Shown here in pieces: positions 1-8,272 of a DNA stretch of 19,910 nucleotides. Numbering within the stretch: the stretch's first letter is position 1; the number at the start of each line of letters is the position of its first letter. Both the position numbers and the translations under genes were made by a program. A model generated the notes under the pieces. It had not been told where the DNA came from, did not search any database, and was given only the letters and a program-made list of their open reading frames with translations. The stretch lies in the NCBI GenBank assembly GCA_002509485.1, contig DAWO01000063.1, positions 1 through 19,910 on the forward strand, in the 5' to 3' direction. The DNA comes from Methanolinea sp. UBA477 (GTDB lineage: Archaea > Halobacteriota > Methanomicrobia > Methanomicrobiales > Methanospirillaceae).

Positions 1-897
1 GAAATTTTAATGCGGAAAACCGGAGAACAATGTTTTTCCGGGAATTTTATTGGTGCGGATATTGGTATCGCGGAAGATCTTTCTCACAATCTCCCAGAAG
101 CATGGCGTGATTTTAATAACAGGTTTATTCCGATATTCTTAGAAAAAAACCCGGATTCTTCCAAAATCAGAGCGGGTCTTGCATGTGGATTTCTCTGGAC
201 TATTGCTAAAGGCCTTAAGAGAGGTGATCTCGTTCTCTGCCCAGATGGTTCAGGTATCTATCATATCGGTGAAATTACAGGTAATTATTCATATGTTCCA
301 GATCCGATCCTTCCACATCGCAGATCCGTTCAATGGCTTACACACACTATTGATCGTACTGCAATGAGTGATGAATTATGGAATTCTATCAGAGCCGGGG
401 GTATGATTTCGGATATCACTCGACATCAGAATGAGATCGAGAGACTGATCAACTCCATGCCAACATTTGTGTCAACCGATCCTAATATTGAGGATCCCGC
501 CGCGTTCGCAATGGAGAAGCATCTCGAAGACTTTCTTGTACAGAACTGGACACAAACAGATCTAAACAAGGAATACAATATTTATGAAGAAGATGGTGAA
601 CAAGTCGGACAGCAATACCCGACAGACACAGGACCAATAGATATTCTTGCTGTCAGTAAGGATAAAAAACGAATGCTGGTTATTGAGCTGAAGAAAGGCC
701 GGGCTAGCGATGTTGTTGTGGGACAGATATTACGATATATCGGGTATGTTCAGGAAGAACTCGCTGAACCGGGACAAACAGTATCAGGTGTTATCATTGC
801 ATTGGAAGATGATCAGAAAATCCGTAGAGCGTTAGCAGTAGTACCCTCAATCAAATTCTACCGTTATCAAATCAATTTCAAACTCCTGAAAGCTTGA
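1..897 (+). CDS. PUA/EVE-like plus NucS-like PD-(D/E)XK nuclease, probably 5'-partial
   Basis: Likely a nucleic-acid-recognising nuclease. Counting from the ATG at position 10, the C-terminal half has the order of a NucS/DUF91-type PD-(D/E)XK fold: a conserved acidic helix (E169/E173), GPIDIL with D211, the IELKKG strand with E226 and K228, and Q239 in QILRYIGYV. The N-terminal 110 residues (GADIGI, GLACGFLWTIAKGLKRGD, ILPHRRSVQWL) resemble PUA/EVE-like modules fused to restriction-type nucleases, as I remember the family. The frame is open to the window edge (codons for E, I, L precede the ATG), and relatives as I recall them begin a few residues earlier, so the true start is probably outside the window. 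No ribosome binding site is visible before the ATG. The gene is more AT-rich than the smc operon it converges on, which fits an accessory or defence gene. DNA cleavage is inference; substrate and modification specificity are unknown. Confidence 0.75.
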   Translation, partial: EILMRKTGEQCFSGNFIGADIGIAEDLSHNLPEAWRDFNNRFIPIFLEKNPDSSKIRAGLACGFLWTIAKGLKRGDLVLCPDGSGIYHIGEITGNYSYVPDPILPHRRSVQWLTHTIDRTAMSDELWNSIRAGGMISDITRHQNEIERLINSMPTFVSTDPNIEDPAAFAMEKHLEDFLVQNWTQTDLNKEYNIYEEDGEQVGQQYPTDTGPIDILAVSKDKKRMLVIELKKGRASDVVVGQILRYIGYVQEELAEPGQTVSGVIIALEDDQKIRRALAVVPSIKFYRYQINFKLLKA

Positions 898-952
898 TTA
901 ACGGCATTAACCCTGCAATTTACCTTATTTCACCACATAGATGGATTAAAGA

Positions 953-1672
953 TCACTCCGCCTCTGCAGGGCATACCTGGACAAACACTTCCCCGAAGAA
1001 CTCGTCCTGCCACAGTGTAAGCCTTCCCTCGAACATCAGGAAGAGAAGGGGGATGTATATCTCCACGATACCCTTCCCCAGGATCTCCGCGATCTCGCGG
1101 AGAGTCATCACTCCCTCCTTCTCGAGGTGGCGCTCAAATTCCTCCATTACAGACAGAGCCGCTTCGCGGTAGCCTTCCTCGTGAGCGATACTCACCACGT
1201 CGTCGACATCGAAAAATTCTCCCGGGAGTGGAGACCGGAATCTCTGGCGCCTTCTCTGCTCTTTTTCCGCCGCCTTCAATTCCAGGATCAGCTCAAAAAG
1301 CGTGACGGGCCTCTTGCGGAGATGCTTTCTGTCAAGGCGTCTCCGTATCTCGTGTTCGAGCTGCTCGATGGGACCAAGGCCAATCCCGTCACCGAAATCG
1401 TCTTCCAGTGAAAACTCGTCGACCCCGTCGATCTCCTCCCCGAATTCGTCATCCTCCTCCTCCTCGTCCACCATTCCAAGATACTCGGACTTCATTCGCA
1501 GGAGGAGTGCTGCGTAAAAAAGCGTTCTTCCGGAGATGCGAAGGTCAAGTTCCTTCCTCCTGTCGAGCTCGGCCAAAAACCGGTCCGTGACCTCAACGAT
1601 GTCGATATTCCAGGGATCTATCTCACCCTTCTCCGCCATATGAACCAGGATCTCAACAGGTTCTTCAGCCAT
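953..1672 (-). CDS. scpA: Segregation and condensation protein A (kleisin)
   Basis: ScpA is the kleisin that bridges the two ATPase heads of the SMC dimer in the condensin complex that organises and segregates the chromosome. The 239-residue protein has the family's N-terminal helical block (PVEILVHMAEKGEIDPWNIDIVEVTDRFL region, residues 5-33), which binds the SMC neck. The C-terminal winged helix (about 188-235, VMTLREIAEILGKGIVEIYI) binds the SMC cap. Between them is a very acidic linker (about 69-96, runs of D and E). The ATG overlaps the last 8 bases of smc, so the two are translationally coupled and made in a fixed ratio. The gene is the last of its operon and converges on the nuclease gene, with 55 bp between the two stop codons. 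No ScpB gene is in the window. Identification is secure from sequence and position. Confidence 0.93.
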   Translation of the reverse strand: MAEEPVEILVHMAEKGEIDPWNIDIVEVTDRFLAELDRRKELDLRISGRTLFYAALLLRMKSEYLGMVDEEEEDDEFGEEIDGVDEFSLEDDFGDGIGLGPIEQLEHEIRRRLDRKHLRKRPVTLFELILELKAAEKEQRRRQRFRSPLPGEFFDVDDVVSIAHEEGYREAALSVMEEFERHLEKEGVMTLREIAEILGKGIVEIYIPLLFLMFEGRLTLWQDEFFGEVFVQVCPAEAE

Positions 1673-4600
1673 TTACCTTGATCCCTGTCACAAACGAGCT
1701 CTTATCAGAGAGAAGTGTCACCCCGACGATCCTGTCAGCAGCCTCTATCATCGGTTTTCGGAGAGAGACTATGATGAACTGCGACCGAATCGAGAGTTCC
1801 CTGATCATCTCTGCTATCCTCTCCACGTTCGAACCGTCAAGCGACATATCCACCTCGTCGAAGGCATAAAACGGCGCAGGAATATACTGCTGGATAGAGA
1901 ATATGAATGCGAGCGTTGTCAGGGACTTCTCGCCACCGGACAGGGCAGATAGCAGGTGCACAGGCTTGTCCCGCGGCTGGACGGCAAACGACAGCCCGCC
2001 TGAGAAGGGATCTTCCTCGTTTTCCAGGATAAGGTGACCGTTGCCGCTGGTCAGTCGGGCGAACACCTCGCGGAAGTTCGCATCGATCGCCCGGAACGCG
2101 GTCATGAACGCGTCATACTTCATCTGTTCGAAGCTCTCTATCCTCTCGAGGAGATCCGTCCGTTCCCTGGAAAGCACCTCCTTCTTCTCGGTCCTCTCCT
2201 GTATCCTCTTGTCAACACGATCGAATTCATCGATTGCGAGCATATTCACCGCACCAATCTTCCGCATCTCGTGCGTCGCCTCGGCGATACCATCCTCGAT
2301 CTCCTGGAGCGTAAGGTCCGTGTCCCTGTCGCCGACCTCGCTTCGTAAGGTTTCGATCTCGGCATCGAGTGCCGCCTTCCGCTCCTCGAGTGCGGTGATC
2401 TGTATCCGTATCCGTTCCATCGCGGCCTCGAATTCCAGGAGGTGCTTCTCCGACTCCCTGATTGCCTCGGCAACCTCCGTGTGCTTGGCCCGCAGGTTCT
2501 CGAGTTCCCCTGAGAACTCCTTCTGCCTCTCTTCGATCCGGGCTATCTCACCTTTACTCGACTCTATCTGCTCCTGGGCGCCGGATATCTCCGCGTCAAG
2601 TTCACTGTTCCGTGCGCCTATCCGCTCGTTCTCCGCCTTTAACTCCTCCACCCGTGCATTGAAGTGCTGGCGTTCCCGCTGGAGATCGGCGATATCGGAC
2701 TCCTTGTTGCGAAGCCTCCGCTCGATATCATCGGCTTCACGCTTCTTCTTCTCGAGCTCTTCTGATAGCGCGGGAATGTCGGTATCGTCGAGGCGCTTCT
2801 TGATGGAATCGATCTTTTTTCCGATCTGGTTTATCTCGTCGGTGGTATTGTCAAGCGTCACCTCGAGAGCAGCAAGCTCGGTCGTCCCGGCCTTCACCTC
2901 GCCTGCGATGAGCGCAAGGGCCTCCCCGATCCGCTCCCTCTCCTGTTCAAGCGTGTCGGCCTGCTTGGAAAACTCCTCCTCCCTCATCGCCAGGCGGTCG
3001 ATCTCCTGGTCCGTCTCGGCACGCGTCCTTCTCCTGGCATCGATCTCGTCGGTCCCTCTCTTCACGGCACTCTCAAGATCCGCAATCTCGCCCTCGAGCG
3101 ATGCCATCTTCTGGCGCAGGCGTATGATGTCCTCCTCGACCGCAGTTCCGAAACCCTTCTGGACCTTCTTGAAACTCCCTCCGGTCATTGCACCCGTCCT
3201 CTCGAGGAGCTCCCCGTCGGGTGTGACCATGCGGAACCTCCCCATCAGCTTCCGGGCACGTGAGAGCGAGTCAACAACAACCGTGGCACCGAAGACCACC
3301 CTGAACGCATCGCGGTACCGGGGATCGAACTCCAGCATATCGACGGCATATCCAAGGATCCCGTCACCCTCGACCGGCGATAAAGCGGGAGGTTTCAGCC
3401 TGGTGAGCGGGAGAAACGTCATCCTCCCGAGCCTGTTCTCTTTTAAAAAGTATATGGCCGAAGTTGCAACCTGGTCATCCTCGACGACGACGTAGTGGAT
3501 TCTTGAGCCGGCGGCCACGTTCAGGGCGGTCGCATACTCTGGCGGGGCCCTGCCGAGCTGGGCCACGGTTCCATACACGCCGTCCATGCCTCTCACCGCC
3601 TCCATTGCCCGGCCTCCGCTCTCTCCCCGTGCCTGCTGCTGGGCTTCGAGCCGCATCACTTCCTGTTCGTATCCCCTGTATTCCTCTTTCACGCGTTCGA
3701 GGGTGGACCGCTTTGCAAAAAGACCGGACTCGATCTTCGAGAGTTCCCTGTCCATCGACTCCTTCTCTTCCTTCTTTGCCAGTATCTCCCTGGCACACTC
3801 ATCTCTCTGGGCGATGCGTGAGTCGTAATCCTCTGATATGACACGAAGGCGCTCGTCCAGCCGCTCCTTCTCCGAGCTGCGGAGCCGGCTCCTCTCAAGC
3901 AGCATGTCCTTCTGGTGGAGAATATCGGATCTCTTCGCTTTCCGCTCGTCGACCAGGCTCATGAGCGAGAAGAGTTCGTCCCTGGCACCCTCGGCGTCCC
4001 TGCTCTGCAACTGGATCGCGGATTCAATATTCTCTACCTGTGCCCTGGCAGTTGCCGCCTCCATGGCAAGGTTTGTCCGGTCGATACCGAGTTCCCGGAT
4101 GGACTTGCTGCACTCGCCAACCCGCGTCTCGCTGCGCTTCATGTCGACGAAGGTGCGGTTGATCGCTTCCAGGTTGCCCTCCTTGTCCTTCCTGAACCTG
4201 GCTATGCTCTGTTCCGAGAGGCGTATCTGGGCCTTCGCCTCCTCAAGATCGGCGATCAGTTTCAGGTACTCCGAGCCGCTCTTCTGGTTGATCTGTTCAT
4301 CTATATCGGCCAGATCGGCCTGCAGGTAGGACAATTCATTCTCTTCGTGGCTCTTGTCGGATTTGACGCGTTCAAGAGATAGATTCTGTTCTTCGATCAC
4401 CCGGACGAGTGCCGCGAGCTCCTTCTCCTGCTCGTGGAGCGTCGCCACCGCCCTGCAGTTCTCGAAATGGTTGAGTTTCTCCTGCCATTCCTGGTAAGCC
4501 AGCGCCTGCTTGCGTTCAACCGCGAGCTCCTCGAGCCGGATTGCAAGCTCGTGCAGCAGCATCTCCTCGCGTTCTATCCGCTCCCGCACCACCTCGAGCT

Positions 4601-5105
4601 CTGTCAGCGCCTGGTCACGCTTGGCATCAAACTCCGCGACACCGGCGATCTCGTCGATCATCTTTCTCCGCTCGAAGTCGCTCATCTCGATGATGCGGGT
4701 GATGTCCCCCTGCATGACGACATTATATCCATGGGGCTTGATACCGAACCGTGAGAGGTATTCTGTCACATCAGCCTGCTTGCAGAGACGGTCGTTTAAA
4801 TAATTATAACTGTAATACCCACTTGCGGTACGTTTTATCCGTCGCCTGATCCTGGTGCCGTCCGAGAGGGTGATCGTCACCTCGGCGGTATTCTTCCCCG
4901 AGTTCAGGTTTATCAGGTCGGTCAGTTTTTCCGCCCGAAGCGTTCTGGAACCGGAGAGGGCCAGGACAAAGAGTATGCTGTCGACGATATTGCTCTTCCC
5001 CGATCCGTTCGGACCGGATATGACAGAGAAGCCTTCGTAAAAAGGAATTTTTGTCTTTTTTGTAAAAGATTTGAAATTATCTATCTCCAGCTGCGTGATG
5101 TGCAC
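1665..5105 (-). CDS. smc: Chromosome segregation protein SMC
   Basis: SMC is the ATP-driven, ring-forming core of prokaryotic condensin. The 1146-residue length is normal for the family. Seen in order: N-terminal head with Walker A GPNGSGKS (31-38); a long heptad-rich arm; a hinge (about 505-645) that ends in a GGS-containing stretch; the returning coiled coil; ABC signature LSGGE (1055-1059); and Walker B FYAFDE (1079-1084), whose final E is the catalytic glutamate. The H-loop position reads VSLRKPM, as in many methanogen SMCs. The start is a GTG giving MHITQLEIDNFKSF, which matches the family N-terminus; no strong Shine-Dalgarno is seen, so translation may depend on the upstream gene, whose stop is 36 bp away. 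Downstream, scpA overlaps by 8 bp. Very high confidence. Confidence 0.97.
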   Translation of the reverse strand: MHITQLEIDNFKSFTKKTKIPFYEGFSVISGPNGSGKSNIVDSILFVLALSGSRTLRAEKLTDLINLNSGKNTAEVTITLSDGTRIRRRIKRTASGYYSYNYLNDRLCKQADVTEYLSRFGIKPHGYNVVMQGDITRIIEMSDFERRKMIDEIAGVAEFDAKRDQALTELEVVRERIEREEMLLHELAIRLEELAVERKQALAYQEWQEKLNHFENCRAVATLHEQEKELAALVRVIEEQNLSLERVKSDKSHEENELSYLQADLADIDEQINQKSGSEYLKLIADLEEAKAQIRLSEQSIARFRKDKEGNLEAINRTFVDMKRSETRVGECSKSIRELGIDRTNLAMEAATARAQVENIESAIQLQSRDAEGARDELFSLMSLVDERKAKRSDILHQKDMLLERSRLRSSEKERLDERLRVISEDYDSRIAQRDECAREILAKKEEKESMDRELSKIESGLFAKRSTLERVKEEYRGYEQEVMRLEAQQQARGESGGRAMEAVRGMDGVYGTVAQLGRAPPEYATALNVAAGSRIHYVVVEDDQVATSAIYFLKENRLGRMTFLPLTRLKPPALSPVEGDGILGYAVDMLEFDPRYRDAFRVVFGATVVVDSLSRARKLMGRFRMVTPDGELLERTGAMTGGSFKKVQKGFGTAVEEDIIRLRQKMASLEGEIADLESAVKRGTDEIDARRRTRAETDQEIDRLAMREEEFSKQADTLEQERERIGEALALIAGEVKAGTTELAALEVTLDNTTDEINQIGKKIDSIKKRLDDTDIPALSEELEKKKREADDIERRLRNKESDIADLQRERQHFNARVEELKAENERIGARNSELDAEISGAQEQIESSKGEIARIEERQKEFSGELENLRAKHTEVAEAIRESEKHLLEFEAAMERIRIQITALEERKAALDAEIETLRSEVGDRDTDLTLQEIEDGIAEATHEMRKIGAVNMLAIDEFDRVDKRIQERTEKKEVLSRERTDLLERIESFEQMKYDAFMTAFRAIDANFREVFARLTSGNGHLILENEEDPFSGGLSFAVQPRDKPVHLLSALSGGEKSLTTLAFIFSIQQYIPAPFYAFDEVDMSLDGSNVERIAEMIRELSIRSQFIIVSLRKPMIEAADRIVGVTLLSDKSSFVTGIKVNG

Positions 5106-5141
5106 TGACGGCAGGCCCCTGTCACTTTTTTGATGGATCTA

Positions 5142-5612
5142 TCACTTTCTGGTTGATGGTTCTTCGTCCTCGTCCTCGGCAACGATCACGTCACCGGACC
5201 GGGACCCGCTCCCACGGCCCTGCTTGACTTTCTTCCCGTACCCTGCCGAAGCGACGATATAATCGCTTGACGTCCTCCTCTCCGGTTTGAGGGTTCCGTC
5301 AGGCTGCATGATCATATCCATCTTCTCAGGTTCCTTCTCCTGTGCAGGATGTGGTACCCTCATATCGCCATGAACCGGGGCAGCCTTTTTCTGCATAATC
5401 ACGGTACTCTGCTGGCCCGATGACGGCTTGTCAGCCCTCATCTCGGTTCGCCTGTCCTCTGATTTGGACAACCGCATCGTAACGGACTTCAGGTCAAGCA
5501 TTTCATCCGTGAGACCTTTCAAGAGGGCCTCTATCTCCTTAACCTTCCTCTCAAGGACGGTTATTCGTTCGTCTATGGGTGGAACATTTCGATTATCCCT
5601 GTTTATCTCCAT
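5142..5612 (-). CDS. Small coiled-coil protein, first gene of the smc operon
   Basis: I do not recognise a named family. The 156-residue protein has one short amphipathic coiled coil (about 12-58: ITVLERKVKEIEALLKGLTD and onward), then a low-complexity, charged middle and an acidic tail (EDEDEEP). It has no signal peptide or membrane segment, so it should be cytoplasmic. The start is the ATG at 5612, because AGGAG lies 6 bases upstream of it; the open frame continues 51 bases further upstream but only with a TTG. It is transcribed first, 36 bp before smc. Haloarchaea also carry a small uncharacterised coiled-coil gene beside smc and scpA (DUF7518, from memory), so an SMC-associated role is plausible but is inference from context only. 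Confidence 0.75.
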   Translation of the reverse strand: MEINRDNRNVPPIDERITVLERKVKEIEALLKGLTDEMLDLKSVTMRLSKSEDRRTEMRADKPSSGQQSTVIMQKKAAPVHGDMRVPHPAQEKEPEKMDMIMQPDGTLKPERRTSSDYIVASAGYGKKVKQGRGSGSRSGDVIVAEDEDEEPSTRK

Positions 5613-5639
5613 TTCTCTCTCCTTTTGGGGATCAGGTGC

Positions 5640-5676
5640 CTGCCCGGACAGTGCCAGAGGCAAACGCCCCGGGCAG
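5640..5676 (-). promoter_or_regulatory. Nested hairpin in the leader of the smc operon
   Basis: CTGCCCGG at 5640-5647 pairs with CCGGGCAG at 5669-5676, a perfect 8-bp stem. Inside the 21-base loop, TGCC (5652-5655) pairs with GGCA (5659-5662) around a 3-base loop. The element ends 27 bp upstream of the ATG at 5612, so it would lie in the 5' untranslated RNA if transcription starts further upstream. An RNA-level role, or a protein operator, is inference. Confidence 0.4.
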
Positions 5677-5954
5677 CAACCCGGTTACCGGTCTCTATCT
5701 GCACCCTCCAGATCTCCGGGAACCGCAAGAGTGCATGGTTGTCGACATACTCTCCCTGATGAATGAGGGTGGACATCATTCATTTTTGCGCTTTTTCTTA
5801 AAAGATAGAATGCGTTTCCACGTTAAAATCCTTACGCTGGAAAATACAAAGAGAGACGGCGAAATTTGATTCATGAAAAAAAATTCTCTCACCTTTGGGG
5901 GCTGATTCCGGAAAAAATGCCCATTTCACTTTTACTCCTCTATTTTTGAATGAT

Positions 5955-5977
5955 TTCCGGGATTTCCATTCCCGGAA
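5955..5977. repeat. 8-bp inverted repeat in the glyA upstream region
   Basis: TTCCGGGA (5955-5962) and TCCCGGAA (5970-5977) form a perfect inverted repeat with a 7-base spacer. It sits 213 bp upstream of the glyA ATG, among other CCGG palindromes: TTCCGGAA at 5906-5913 and ATCCGGAT at 5995-6002. The shape fits an operator for a dimeric regulator. No binding evidence exists. Confidence 0.4.
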
Positions 5978-6189
5978 GATCACGCAAATTATCTATCCGG
6001 ATTGTCATAGAACAACCTTCACTCTGCCTGAAACACGTCCATTCCGGACAATTCTCCCCTTCATTTTCCCTCGTTCCAGCTCCCGTTTCCGCGTTTTTTT
6101 CCAAACGGCCCATCTTTAACTGGCCTAAATTGCCTTTTTTTCCCTGCTGGAAGAAAAGGTATTACCCTATCAGGTCGACTTTTCTTTAT

Positions 6190-7428
6190 ATGTCTCATCT
6201 TTCCGACACTGATCCAGTCATAGCAGATATCATTGAAAAGGAACGTATTCGACAGAGAGACGGCCTTGAACTCATTGCATCTGAGAACCTTGTCAGCAGG
6301 GCCGTGCTGGAGGCAATGGGTTCGATCATGACCAACAAGTATGCCGAAGGCTATCCCGGCAAACGGTATTACGGCGGTTGCGAGTTCCATGACATGGCAG
6401 AAAACCTGGCCAGGGACCGCCTGAAAGAGCTCTTCGGTGCGGAACATGCAAACGTACAGCCCCATTCGGGTACCCAGGCAAACATGGCGGTCTATTTTGC
6501 ATTCATGAACCTCGGGGACACGCTGATGAGCATGAAGCTCTCACAGGGCGGTCACCTCTCACATGGTTCGCCCGTGAGTTTCACCGGCAAGTTCTACCGG
6601 GTTGCCCAATACGGAGTTGATGAAAAGACTGAGATGCTGGATTACGGTGTGGTAGGAGAGATGGCGAAGAAGGAGAAGCCGAAGATCCTGGTCTGCGGTG
6701 CATCGGCATATCCACGGACAATAGACTTTAAGGCATTCCAGGAGATCGCCGACGACGTGGGAGCGTACTGTATGGCAGATATCGCCCACATCGCAGGCCT
6801 CTGTGCGACAGGGGTTCACCCGAACTCTGTGAACGTGGTAAACTTCACCACAACAACAACCCATAAAACCCTTCGCGGCCCACGGGGCGGGGCCATCATG
6901 TGCAACGCCGAATATGGGCCGCAGGTTGACAAGGCGGTCTTCCCGGGCATGCAGGGCGGCCCCCTGATGCATACGATCACTGCGAAGGCAGTCTGTTTCA
7001 AGGAAGCACTCAGGCCTTCATTTAAGGATTACAACCGCCAGGTGGTCAAAAACGCCAGGGCGATGGCTGAAGTATTCATTGACGAAGGTCTTCGTGTGGT
7101 CTCGGGCGGAACCGACAACCACCTCATCCTTCTCGACCTGACAGATCTCGGCATCACCGGACTTGAAGCCGAGAACGTCCTTGGTGAGGCGCATATAACC
7201 GTAAATAAAAACACCATACCAAAGGAGAGCAGGAGCCCGTTCGTCACGAGCGGTCTTCGGGTCGGTACTCCGGCGGTGACCACCCGGGGCATGAAGGAGG
7301 AACAGATGCGGATCATAGGCGAATATATATGCACGATATTGAAAGACATCAATGACAGCAGTGCGGTGAAGAAGATCGGGGAGGAGGTCAGGGAGATGGC
7401 CACAAAGTACCCCCTGTATCCTGAGTAA
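6190..7428 (+). CDS. glyA: Serine hydroxymethyltransferase
   Basis: A PLP enzyme that converts serine plus a tetrahydropterin into glycine and the methylene-pterin, the entry of C1 units into biosynthesis. The 412-residue length is typical. Visible motifs: LELIASENLVSRAVLEAMGS (27-46), the YAEGYPGKRYYGG substrate loop (51-63), HSGTQANMAVY (92-102), D197 and H200 in MADIAHIAGL, and PLP lysine K226 in TTTTHKTLRGPRGG. The ATG at 6190 is chosen because MSHLSDTDPVIADIIEKE matches the family N-terminus; the 80 further upstream codons in the same frame look like leader sequence. No strong ribosome binding site precedes the ATG. It is the first gene of a four-gene operon; folD follows after 1 bp. The carrier may be tetrahydrofolate rather than methanopterin, given the folD and folP neighbours (inference). 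Confidence 0.97.
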   Translation: MSHLSDTDPVIADIIEKERIRQRDGLELIASENLVSRAVLEAMGSIMTNKYAEGYPGKRYYGGCEFHDMAENLARDRLKELFGAEHANVQPHSGTQANMAVYFAFMNLGDTLMSMKLSQGGHLSHGSPVSFTGKFYRVAQYGVDEKTEMLDYGVVGEMAKKEKPKILVCGASAYPRTIDFKAFQEIADDVGAYCMADIAHIAGLCATGVHPNSVNVVNFTTTTTHKTLRGPRGGAIMCNAEYGPQVDKAVFPGMQGGPLMHTITAKAVCFKEALRPSFKDYNRQVVKNARAMAEVFIDEGLRVVSGGTDNHLILLDLTDLGITGLEAENVLGEAHITVNKNTIPKESRSPFVTSGLRVGTPAVTTRGMKEEQMRIIGEYICTILKDINDSSAVKKIGEEVREMATKYPLYPE

Positions 7429-7429
7429 T

Positions 7430-8272
7430 ATGATCCTCGACGGAAAGAAGAGATCTGAGATCCGGCTTGAGCGCCTTGCCCGGGATATTGCCAGATCTGA
7501 TCTGCATCCCAGGCTTGCAACGGTCATCGTCGGAGACGATCCGGCATCCCGGATGTATGTCCGGATGAAGCACCGTGCCTGTGAACGCGTGAATATCGGT
7601 TCGATAGGGGTAGAACTGCCGGTCGACGCCCGTACCGGGGAGATCTGCCGGGAGGTCCACAGGTTAAACGATGATCCCGGCATCCACGGCATCCTCGTGC
7701 AGCTCCCCCTTCCTTCCCATGTGAATACTCCCGAGGTTATCCGGTCGGTGATTCCGGAGAAAGACGTCGACGGGTTCCATCCCCTGAACCTGGGCCGTCT
7801 CTTCTCAGGAAACCCGTTTTTTGCCCCCTGCACGCCACTCGGGATCATGAACCTTCTTTCAGATTACGGAGTCGAGACTGAAGGCCTCCATGCTGTCGTC
7901 GTGGGAAGGAGCATCGAGGTGGGAAGACCGATGGCGGCACTCCTCCTCAACAGTGATGCAACGGTAACCATCTGCCATTCCCGGACCAGGAACCTGGAAG
8001 AGGAGACCTCCCGTGCGGACATACTCGTGGCGGCTGTCGGAAAAGCCAGGTTTATCGGCCCGGAGATGGTCAGGGAAGGTGCCGTGGTCGTTGACGTGGG
8101 TACGAACGTTGTTGACGGTGTCCTGTGCGGAGACGTGGACTTTGACCGTGTCAGGGAGATCGCCACAGCGATAACGCCGGTTCCCGGAGGCGTCGGGCCC
8201 ATGACCATCGCCACCCTGATGGAGAACACCTTCCTTTCAGCACAGCGTGCCACATGCCCCGGTGCCGAATAA
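7430..8272 (+). CDS. folD: Methylene-tetrahydrofolate dehydrogenase/cyclohydrolase
   Basis: FolD is the bifunctional cytoplasmic enzyme that oxidises methylene-tetrahydrofolate to the methenyl form and hydrolyses that to 10-formyl-tetrahydrofolate. The 280-residue protein shows the family pattern: Y43-x3-K47-x3-C51 with catalytic K47, the segment PEKDVDGFHPLN, PCTPLGIMNLL, the nucleotide-binding VVGRSIEVGRPMAALLL, and the C-terminal PVPGGVGPMTIATLMENT. It starts 1 base after the glyA stop and its end overlaps the next gene by 19 bases, so the operon is tightly coupled. Methanogens that use tetrahydrofolate beside methanopterin, such as Methanosarcina barkeri, carry FolD; a folate pathway here is a family-based inference. 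Confidence 0.96.
   Translation: MILDGKKRSEIRLERLARDIARSDLHPRLATVIVGDDPASRMYVRMKHRACERVNIGSIGVELPVDARTGEICREVHRLNDDPGIHGILVQLPLPSHVNTPEVIRSVIPEKDVDGFHPLNLGRLFSGNPFFAPCTPLGIMNLLSDYGVETEGLHAVVVGRSIEVGRPMAALLLNSDATVTICHSRTRNLEEETSRADILVAAVGKARFIGPEMVREGAVVVDVGTNVVDGVLCGDVDFDRVREIATAITPVPGGVGPMTIATLMENTFLSAQRATCPGAE

Larger units (their letters stand above)
5613..6189. promoter_or_regulatory. 577-bp divergent regulatory region between the smc and glyA operons
   Basis: No convincing gene lies here. The region separates two divergent operons and is more AT-rich than either. The smc-proximal part holds a nested hairpin (see 5640-5676). The glyA-proximal part holds several CCGG-centred palindromes (5906-5913, 5955-5977, 5995-6002). 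From about 6050 to the glyA ATG the + strand is strikingly pyrimidine-rich, with T-runs around 6097 and 6135. I could not place a confident TATA box for either operon; T/A-rich candidates lie around 5796-5803 on the - strand and 5985-5993 on the + strand. A frame continues 80 codons upstream of glyA, but its translation has no family similarity. Confidence 0.5.

Noticed and set aside
2041..3495. Open frame of 484 codons on the + strand opposite smc
   Set aside because: Its translation is a serine/arginine-rich antisense image of coiled-coil codons, with no domain; SMC on the other strand is unambiguous.
5734..5869. Short + strand frame of about 44 codons in the divergent region
   Set aside because: No ribosome binding site, no recognisable feature, and it overlaps the probable leader of the smc operon.
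5950..6189. 80-codon N-terminal extension of glyA
   Set aside because: Family similarity begins at MSHLSDTDPV; the extension is low in family signal and covers palindromes and a pyrimidine-rich leader.
7018..7848. Open frame of 276 codons opposite glyA/folD
   Set aside because: It spans the junction of two well-identified genes on the other strand and has no family-like motifs.
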